From Ruminiclostridium sp. (GTDB lineage Bacteria; Bacillota; Clostridia; DSM-8532), in the NCBI GenBank assembly GCA_003535195.1, contig DOHN01000092.1, positions 2,842 through 14,613 on the forward strand: a stretch of DNA of 11,772 bases, written 5' to 3'. The translations under genes were made by a program, and so were the position numbers. Positions 6,460-11,772 of this stretch are shown here, piece by piece (the stretch's first letter is position 1; the number at the start of each line of letters is the position of its first letter). The notes beneath the pieces are model-generated. The model was not told the DNA's origin and ran no database searches. It saw only the letters and a list, made by a program, of their open reading frames with translations.

Positions 6460-7131
6460 ATGACAAAGATACTTCTTGTTGAAGATGACAAGAGCATAGT
6501 GGATAATTTGTCCGAGTACCTTAAAGGCGAGGATTTTATCGTAGAATCGGCAGCCGGGCAGAAGCAGGCCATAAGCAAAATAGAGAAAAACCGGTATGAT
6601 CTGGTCCTTCTGGATGTATCTTTGCTGGATGGCAACGGCTTTGCCGTGTGCTCCTATATTAAAAGCAACACCGATATCCCCGTTATTTTCCTGACCGCTT
6701 CAGATGATGAATACAGTGTTGTGACGGGCCTGGATATGGGGGCCGATGACTATGTGAATAAGCCGTTCCGGCCCAGGGAATTGGTATCCCGGATAAAAAG
6801 CGTCTTAAGGCGTACCGGCAATACCCAGCCGCTTATTGAACTGGATGGATTAAAGGTGGATACCGTAAAGGGAACGGTTCATAAGCATGGGAAGGAAATC
6901 TTCCTCTCGGTACTGGAATACCGGCTTTTACTGGTATTCTTAAACAACAGGGGAATTCTCCTTTCCCGGGCCAAGCTCCTGGAGGAAATCTGGGACATTG
7001 CCGGAGAATTCGTCAATGATAATACTCTTACGGTTTACATTAAGAGGCTTCGAGATAAAATTGAGGACGATCCCCAAAATCCTTCCATCATAAAGACGAT
7101 CAGGGGCCTGGGCTACAAGGTGGGAGATTGA
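6460..7131 (+). CDS. OmpR/PhoB-family response regulator
   Basis: This 223-residue DNA-binding regulator has an N-terminal receiver domain (about 1-115) and a C-terminal winged-helix domain (about 128-222). The receiver has the acidic pair Asp9/Asp10, phospho-acceptor Asp52 in LVLLDVSL, Thr79 in FLTAS, and Lys101 in NKPF, so the phosphorylation site is complete. The effector domain contains LSVLEYRLLLVFLNNRG, then the recognition-helix region NTLTVYIKRLRDKI and the terminal IIKTIRGLGYKVG wing. It should be phosphorylated by the histidine kinase encoded 55 nt downstream and then bind direct repeats upstream of target genes. The likely target is the TGTCA-rich array before the ABC exporter genes. 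The Shine-Dalgarno site AGGTGA is four bases from the ATG, a little close. Length is typical for the family. Confidence 0.95.
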   Translation: MTKILLVEDDKSIVDNLSEYLKGEDFIVESAAGQKQAISKIEKNRYDLVLLDVSLLDGNGFAVCSYIKSNTDIPVIFLTASDDEYSVVTGLDMGADDYVNKPFRPRELVSRIKSVLRRTGNTQPLIELDGLKVDTVKGTVHKHGKEIFLSVLEYRLLLVFLNNRGILLSRAKLLEEIWDIAGEFVNDNTLTVYIKRLRDKIEDDPQNPSIIKTIRGLGYKVGD

Positions 7132-7167
7132 GGTTTATTTAAGCCCCGGATGTTTGATCATGATGAC

Positions 7168-7173
7168 AGGAGG
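7168..7173 (+). promoter_or_regulatory. ribosome binding site relevant to the kinase start
   Basis: AGGAGG lies 13 nt before ATG 7187 and only 1 nt before ATG 7175. The first distance is long and the second is too short. GGGG at 7177-7180 gives a weak alternative six bases before 7187. This makes 7187 the best but not a certain start. Confidence 0.5.
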
Positions 7174-7186
7174 CATGGGGTATTCC

Positions 7187-8194
7187 ATGAGCTTATTAAG
7201 AAATCCCGAGGTTAAAAGAAGTTTTCTGATATTCCTGGGAATTACAGTGGCTGCCATAGTCCTGGGCCTGATTTTGGGAACAGGCTATGGTTTATTTGCT
7301 TTTTGCCTTTGCTTTCTATTTGATGCCGTCTATTTGATTTCGACCAAAAAACGCTATAAAAATATAGAGAAGCTAAGCCGGGAGATTGACCTTGTCCTCC
7401 ACGGAAAAGAGTCCATACATCTGGACGAATATGCCGAAGGAGAATTGTCCATTCTCCAAAGCGAAATATCGAAAATGACCATTCGGCTTAAGGAACAGGC
7501 CGGGGCCCTGAGAAAGGATAAAACCTATCTTGCCGATTCAATAGCGGATATCTCTCACCAGATCCGCACACCCTTAACCTCCATCAATATTATCGTGTCC
7601 CTGCTGCAAAGTCCTGAATTGGAGCTGGAACGCAGGAAGACGCTTATCCAGGAGCTGAAAAAACTCCTTTCCAGAATCGACTGGCTGATTTCAACGCTTC
7701 TGAAAATGTCCCGGCTGGAAGCTGGTATGACCCGTTTTAAGAAAGAAAAGGTACTGGTTTCGGCGCTGATCAAAAAAGCTGTCCAACCCCTTGCCATACC
7801 TATGGAGCTTCGGGGCCAGGAACTGAAGACAAGCATAAAAGGCGGGGCGTTCTACTTAGGCGACCTTGCATGGTCGGTGGAGGCCGTTTCCAATATTCTT
7901 AAAAACTGTCTGGAGCATACCCCCAAAGGCGGGATTATTGAGGTTGAAGCAGAACAGAACGCAGTCTATACCGAGATCGCCATTTCAGACAGCGGGAGCG
8001 GCATTGACGACGCGGATCTGCCCCATCTTTTTGAACGGTTTTATAAAGGGAAAAATTCAAATAGCCAGAGCTTTGGCATTGGCCTGGCCCTGGCCCGGAT
8101 GATTGTGACAGAGCAAAACGGCACGGTCAAGGCGGAGAATAAACCCGGCGCAGGGGCCCAATTCACAATACGCTTCTATAAAGGAATTATATAG
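7187..8194 (+). CDS. small sensor histidine kinase, two transmembrane helices with almost no external loop
   Basis: From ATG 7187 this is a 335-residue membrane histidine kinase. Two hydrophobic helices (about 13-31 and 35-52) are separated by only a few residues, so there is no external sensor domain. A HAMP-like linker and helix (about 55-110) lead to the dimerisation domain with the phospho-acceptor His124 in ADISHQIRTPL. The ATPase domain shows an N-box NILKNCLEHTPKGG, a G1 box DSGSGIDDADLP, an F-box LFERFYKG and a G2 box FGIGLALARMIV. The layout fits intramembrane-sensing kinases, which in BceS-like systems take their signal from a partner ABC permease; that partnership is inferred here. 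In-frame TTG 7154 and ATGs 7160, 7163 and 7175 could give up to 11 extra residues. It follows the response regulator after 55 nt and is presumably co-transcribed with it. Confidence 0.93.
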   Translation: MSLLRNPEVKRSFLIFLGITVAAIVLGLILGTGYGLFAFCLCFLFDAVYLISTKKRYKNIEKLSREIDLVLHGKESIHLDEYAEGELSILQSEISKMTIRLKEQAGALRKDKTYLADSIADISHQIRTPLTSINIIVSLLQSPELELERRKTLIQELKKLLSRIDWLISTLLKMSRLEAGMTRFKKEKVLVSALIKKAVQPLAIPMELRGQELKTSIKGGAFYLGDLAWSVEAVSNILKNCLEHTPKGGIIEVEAEQNAVYTEIAISDSGSGIDDADLPHLFERFYKGKNSNSQSFGIGLALARMIVTEQNGTVKAENKPGAGAQFTIRFYKGII

Positions 8195-8219
8195 TCGTAG
8201 CCTCCGAACAATCCCAATA

Positions 8220-8263
8220 TGACAGTTTTGTCACTTTAAAGTCACTGCCATGTCACCTTGACA
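8220..8263 (+). promoter_or_regulatory. array of TGTCA/TGACA half-sites, probable response-regulator operator
   Basis: Three direct copies, TGTCAC (8229-8234), AGTCAC (8240-8245) and TGTCAC (8251-8256), start exactly 11 bp apart. They are flanked by inverted copies TGACA at 8220-8224 and 8259-8263, making TGACA-GTTT-TGTCA on the left and TGTCA-CCT-TGACA on the right. OmpR/PhoB-family regulators are known to bind direct repeats at about one DNA turn, and the Pho box contains CTGTCA repeats at 11 bp. The last direct copy ends 10 bp before TAGAAT (8267-8272), a normal distance for an activator site that replaces the -35. The neighbouring regulator is the obvious candidate to bind here. Confidence 0.72.
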
Positions 8264-8285
8264 AGGTAGAATTAATACGTAAACT
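8258..8285 (+). promoter_or_regulatory. promoter region of the ABC transporter operon
   Basis: Two readings are possible. In the first, TAGAAT at 8267-8272 is the -10 of an activated promoter whose -35 is replaced by the repeat array; transcription starts near 8279 and leaves a 24-nt leader. In the second, TTGACA (8258-8263) is a perfect -35 with TAAACT (8280-8285) at 16 bp. That start would fall inside the Shine-Dalgarno GGAGG at 8292-8296, so the first reading is preferred. Confidence 0.55.
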
Positions 8286-8302
8286 GAAATCGGAGGATTA
8301 AA

Positions 8303-8986
8303 ATGGAAATATTACGAGTTGAAAATTTGAACAAGATTTACGGATCCGGCGATAATATCGTCCGGGCTTTGGACGGTATGTCCTTCAGTGTTGAAAAAGG
8401 TGAATTCATTGCAATAATCGGCCCCTCGGGCTCAGGCAAGTCTACGCTTTTGCATATTTTGGGTGGTGTGGATAAACCCACTTCCGGCAAAGTATTTATG
8501 GATGGGGTTAATGTCTACGAACAAAACGATGAACAGCTGGCCATTTTTCGCCGCAGGCAGGTAGGCCTTATCTATCAGTTCTATAATCTGATCCCGGTTC
8601 TCGACGTGACAGAAAACATTACCCTGCCGGTCCTTATGGACCAAAGAAAGGTCAATGAAAAGCGCCTGGAAGAGCTTCTTACCACATTGAACTTAAAGGG
8701 CCGGGAAAATCACCTGCCCAATCAGCTGTCCGGGGGCCAGCAGCAGAGAGTGTCCATTGGAAGAGCTCTTATGAATGCTCCTGCGGTGGTTCTGGCCGAC
8801 GAGCCCACAGGAAATCTGGATCGAAAGAACAGCCAGGAGATTGTGGAGCTTTTAAAGTTTTCCAATAAGAAATATAACCAGACCTTAATTATCATCACCC
8901 ACGATGAAAATATAGCCCTTCAGGCAAACCGCATCATGGCCATTGAGGATGGGAAAATCATCCGGGATGAGGTGATCAGCCGATGA
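8303..8986 (+). CDS. ABC transporter ATP-binding protein, MacB/LolD/BceA-type
   Basis: This 227-residue ATPase powers the permease encoded next to it. All motifs are intact: Walker [10 protein letters not shown] (40-48), Q-loop around Gln92 in YQFYNL, signature LSGGQQQR (142-149), Walker B VVLADEP ending at Asp166-Glu167, D-loop GNLD (170-173) and the H-loop His200 in IIITHD. Sequence and length match the group that works with FtsX-like permeases and exports peptides, lipoproteins or antibiotics, or senses cell-envelope damage. GGAGG at 8292-8296 lies six bases before the ATG. Its stop overlaps the permease start by four bases (ATGA), indicating translational coupling. The operator-like array upstream suggests induction by the adjacent two-component system. 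The exported or sensed substrate is unknown. Confidence 0.95.
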   Translation: MEILRVENLNKIYGSGDNIVRALDGMSFSVEKGEFIAIIGPSGSGKSTLLHILGGVDKPTSGKVFMDGVNVYEQNDEQLAIFRRRQVGLIYQFYNLIPVLDVTENITLPVLMDQRKVNEKRLEELLTTLNLKGRENHLPNQLSGGQQQRVSIGRALMNAPAVVLADEPTGNLDRKNSQEIVELLKFSNKKYNQTLIIITHDENIALQANRIMAIEDGKIIRDEVISR

Positions 8987-11619
8987 ACATCTTCCATAAG
9001 GTCACATTAAAGACCCTTCAAAAAAACAGAACCAGAACTCTAGTCACCATCATCGGCATTATTCTCAGTGCAGCCATGTTTACCGCTGTCACAACCTTTA
9101 TTTCCAGTCTTCAGAACTTTATGATGAATGTGGTCATCAGTGAGGAGGGAGACTGGCATGGATGCCTGTATGCGGCAACTTCTGAAAAGGTGTCGGAGCT
9201 TAAAGGCAATGATGAAATAAATCAGCTGGCACTGGCACAAAATATCGGCTACGCCGCCCTTCAGGAAAGAGGGAACGAATATAAGCCCTATCTTCACATT
9301 CTTGGTGTGGATACGGCATTCAAGGATACCATGCCGATACACCTTGTTTCGGGACGCCTTCCTGAAAACCCGTCGGAACTTATTTTGCCCGCGCACCTGA
9401 AAACAAACGGGGGAGTCAGCAATTCTCTGGGGGACCTTCTTGATCTTGCCATTGGTGACCGGGTATCCGAAGGAACTGTTTTGGACCAGCACAACCCATA
9501 CTTGAACGGGGAAAAGGGGCAAACTGAAGAGCTCGTGATTCGTGAGAACCGCAGCTACACAGTAGTAGGATTTTATGAGCGGCCCAGTTTTGAGGACTAT
9601 TCCGCCCCGGGATATACGGCCATAACGGTTCAGGACGTAAACCCCGGGCCTCATATGACCTTTAATGCATATTTTAAGATGCAGGATCCCGGGAAGGTAT
9701 ATAAATATCTCAACCAGCAGTCAAATGGCGAGGGCTTTTCTGCAGCCTTGGCAAACTCCGATGTGCTTCTTTTTAGCGGAGAAGCCCGGTATGATTCCTT
9801 TTTTCAGGTACTTTACAGCCTTGCGGCCATCCTGATAGGAATTATTATGTTTGGTTCTGTTTCGCTTATATACAACGCCTTTTCCATATCGGTCAGTGAG
9901 AGGACAAAACAATTTGGCCTGCTGTCTTCCATTGGGGCTACAAGAAAGCAGATAAAAAACAGTGTGTTCTTTGAGGCGTTTTTTGTAAGCAGCATCGGAA
10001 TCCCTCTGGGCATACTCTCGGGCATTCTTGGTATAGGTGTTACTCTGGCCTTAGTAGGGGACATATTCTCAAGCCTTTATTCAAATGCCCGGGGAATTTC
10101 TTTTTCCCTGCATGTAAATCTGTGGTCCATCATAATCGCGGGCGCGGTGGCCTTTATAACCGTGATCATTTCAGCCTGGATACCTTCGAGGCGCGTTTCG
10201 AAAATTACAGCTATTGAGGCGATTCGCCAGTCCTATGATATTACTGCCAAGGCAAAGAAGATAAAAACCTCCAGGCTCATCTACCGGCTGTTCGGACTGG
10301 AAGGGATGATTGCCCGGAAACACTTTAAGCGCAACAGGAGAAAGTATAGGGCGACGGTGGTATCCCTGTTTATGAGTATCGTTCTCTTCATCTCCGCCAG
10401 CTCTTTCAGCGCATACCTTAAGGACAGCGTTGGAGATGTATTTGAGACCCAAAATTATGATATCGTATTTAGTATGGATCGCGGTGCCGGTGAGGACTCT
10501 GCTGCTTTGGAGACTTATGACAGCTTAAAGAATGTCGCGGGTGTGAAAGAATCCAGTTTTACTTACGTGGAGTACTGTCAACCGGATATTCCGGAGGAAT
10601 ACCTCACGGGAGAATATATCAAAGAGCATGAAGAAGGTAATGGACATGCATTTTTTTACGGAGTGGATGACGAAACCTACTTGAAATTTTTGAATGACAA
10701 CGGCCTTGATCCGGCGGTGTTTATGAAAAAAGGTGATCCTGTCGGCATTGCTCTTTCCACTACCCAGTTCTTCGACTACAATGAGCAGAAATATAAAAGT
10801 TACAAGGTCTTTAAAATGGATCAGCCAAAGTTTGACCTCCTTGTTCTGGACCAGGAAAGATTTAATGCGCTTACCGAGGAGGAACGACAGGATCTTGAAA
10901 ACCCGGAAACCCCGGGAAGCATAGAAGACTATTACCTCCGCTTTCCGGTAAGGATCGGCGCGGTTTTGGATACCCTGCCCACCGGCGTTAACGGCAACTA
11001 CAACCAGGCCAGTGTTACGGTGATGTATCCGATGAGCCTTATGGATGAGGTTTTACCTCAAATGGGCGATAGCCAGATCACCATGTATTTTACCGCCAAA
11101 AACCACGGAGCGGTCTATGACAAGATGGCAGAGGTTCTGGCTGCCCGGAGCATGGGAACCGAAGGCTTGTATGATTATGCGGCATCAACCGAAATGGAAC
11201 GGAATCTCATACTGGTTATGAATGTGTTCTCCTACGGGTTCATTGTATTGATTTCGTTGATCGCAGTGGCGAATGTGTTTAATACCATATGCACTAATAT
11301 CATGCTTCGGAGAAGAGAGTTTGCCATGCTGAAATCCGTCGGTATGACCCAGAAGGGATTTAGCAGGATGATGAACTTCGAGTGCTGGCTCTATGGCGCC
11401 AAGTCCCTGCTTTATGGGCTTCCGGTATCGGTGGGAGTAACCTTCCTGATATATAAAAGCATAAGCGCAGGTTATACCGCCAGCTTCTATATTCCATGGC
11501 AGGCCCTTGTGATAGCTGTATTCAGCGTATTTGCAGTAGTCTTTGCCACAATGCTGTATTCCATAAGCAAAATCCGCAAGGAAAATCCCATCGATGCCCT
11601 TCGCAATGAAAATTTGTGA
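8983..11619 (+). CDS. ABC transporter permease with two FtsX-like halves
   Basis: This 878-residue membrane protein appears to hold two tandem copies of the MacB/FtsX layout. Half one has TM1 (about 20-42), a large external domain (about 45-270), then three helices (about 275-300, 325-352, 383-403) with the cytoplasmic SERTKQFGLLSSIGATRKQI coupling segment. Half two repeats this: TM5 (about 457-475), external domain (about 480-740), then helices at about 741-765, 807-825 and 841-862 with RRREFAMLKSVGMTQKGF. Both halves end in similar IxAIEAIR or NPIDALR tails. That gives about eight helices and two external domains, unlike BceB with ten helices and one. AGGTGATC at 8970-8977 precedes the ATG, which overlaps the ATPase stop. 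Probable role: export or mechanical handling of a peptide or envelope compound, possibly also informing the loop-less kinase upstream. The substrate is unknown. Confidence 0.93.
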   Translation: MNIFHKVTLKTLQKNRTRTLVTIIGIILSAAMFTAVTTFISSLQNFMMNVVISEEGDWHGCLYAATSEKVSELKGNDEINQLALAQNIGYAALQERGNEYKPYLHILGVDTAFKDTMPIHLVSGRLPENPSELILPAHLKTNGGVSNSLGDLLDLAIGDRVSEGTVLDQHNPYLNGEKGQTEELVIRENRSYTVVGFYERPSFEDYSAPGYTAITVQDVNPGPHMTFNAYFKMQDPGKVYKYLNQQSNGEGFSAALANSDVLLFSGEARYDSFFQVLYSLAAILIGIIMFGSVSLIYNAFSISVSERTKQFGLLSSIGATRKQIKNSVFFEAFFVSSIGIPLGILSGILGIGVTLALVGDIFSSLYSNARGISFSLHVNLWSIIIAGAVAFITVIISAWIPSRRVSKITAIEAIRQSYDITAKAKKIKTSRLIYRLFGLEGMIARKHFKRNRRKYRATVVSLFMSIVLFISASSFSAYLKDSVGDVFETQNYDIVFSMDRGAGEDSAALETYDSLKNVAGVKESSFTYVEYCQPDIPEEYLTGEYIKEHEEGNGHAFFYGVDDETYLKFLNDNGLDPAVFMKKGDPVGIALSTTQFFDYNEQKYKSYKVFKMDQPKFDLLVLDQERFNALTEEERQDLENPETPGSIEDYYLRFPVRIGAVLDTLPTGVNGNYNQASVTVMYPMSLMDEVLPQMGDSQITMYFTAKNHGAVYDKMAEVLAARSMGTEGLYDYAASTEMERNLILVMNVFSYGFIVLISLIAVANVFNTICTNIMLRRREFAMLKSVGMTQKGFSRMMNFECWLYGAKSLLYGLPVSVGVTFLIYKSISAGYTASFYIPWQALVIAVFSVFAVVFATMLYSISKIRKENPIDALRNENL

Positions 11620-11645
11620 GGAAAAAGCAAATTGATTGAACGATG

Positions 11646-11709
11646 AAAAAAGCCCCGTTTATCAGGAAGTAATGGCATAAGCCCTGCAGCCTGAAAGCGA
11701 GGCTTTTTT
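11646..11709 (+). terminator. long intrinsic terminator after the ABC permease gene
   Basis: AAAAAAGCC (11646-11654) pairs with GGCTTTTTT (11701-11709). Inside, CGTTT-A-TCAGG pairs with CCTGAAAGCG with one bulged A and one T-G wobble, and GGC/GCC can pair in the apical part. The symmetric A/T tails could let it work on both strands. The 63 bases after it hold only a weak ACTCAT/ATGAGT dyad (11724-11746) and no recognisable gene. Confidence 0.85.
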
Positions 11710-11772
11710 AATACGAAGGTTCAACTCATAATTTAGCGCCATGAGTGATGTTTTGTGCGCCCTCAGGAAAAT

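Noticed and set aside
9040..9654. 204-residue open frame on the minus strand within the permease gene
   Set aside because: Antisense shadow of the intact permease frame; no domain or start signal is visible.
11724..11746. ACTCAT/ATGAGT dyad near the window end
   Set aside because: A 6-bp stem with an 11-nt loop and no T-run; too weak to call a terminator or operator without the downstream sequence.

Overview
The window looks like a piece of a low-to-moderate GC Firmicutes genome, most likely from a Clostridia-type anaerobe. The evidence is strong AGGAGG-type ribosome binding sites, a T-box leader in front of an aminoacyl-tRNA synthetase gene, intrinsic terminators with U-tracts, and a two-component system next to an ABC exporter. 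I cannot name the species. All eight recognised genes lie on the + strand. I saw no tRNA or rRNA genes, insertion sequences, CRISPR arrays or phage genes.

Region 1 (1-1917) is a two-gene unit. A 154-residue RidA/YjgF-family protein is followed after 18 nt by a class V PLP-dependent aminotransferase-fold enzyme, and a clear intrinsic terminator ends the unit. Region 2 (about 1918-4305) is a second pair: an NhaC-family membrane transporter and, 9 nt later, an aspartate/glutamate/hydantoin racemase-superfamily protein. Together these four genes suggest uptake or exchange of an amino acid or related compound, its conversion by a PLP enzyme and a racemase-like enzyme, and removal of reactive imines by RidA. 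The substrate cannot be read from the sequence.

Region 3 (4306-6386) is metG preceded by its own promoter and a well-formed T-box leader. The leader has a stem I with a K-turn-like motif, a specifier loop containing ATG, a T-box with TGGT, and a terminator. The synthetase is a short form with four CxxC pairs, a KISTS version of the KMSKS motif, and no C-terminal tRNA-binding extension.

Region 4 (6387-11709) is a stimulus-response and export module: an OmpR-family response regulator, a small two-helix sensor histidine kinase with almost no external loop, a MacB/LolD-type ABC ATPase, and an 878-residue permease with two FtsX-like halves. The ATPase and permease genes overlap by 4 nt. Between the kinase and the ATPase lies a dense cluster of TGTCA/TGACA half-sites. 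Three of these are direct repeats at exact 11-bp spacing, which is the probable operator of the response regulator. A long intrinsic terminator closes the module, and the last 63 bases hold nothing I can identify.

I found no clear-cut undescribed system. The most original observations are the half-site array at 8220-8263, the four-gene RidA/PLP enzyme/transporter/racemase neighbourhood, and the unusual T-box-controlled MetRS.
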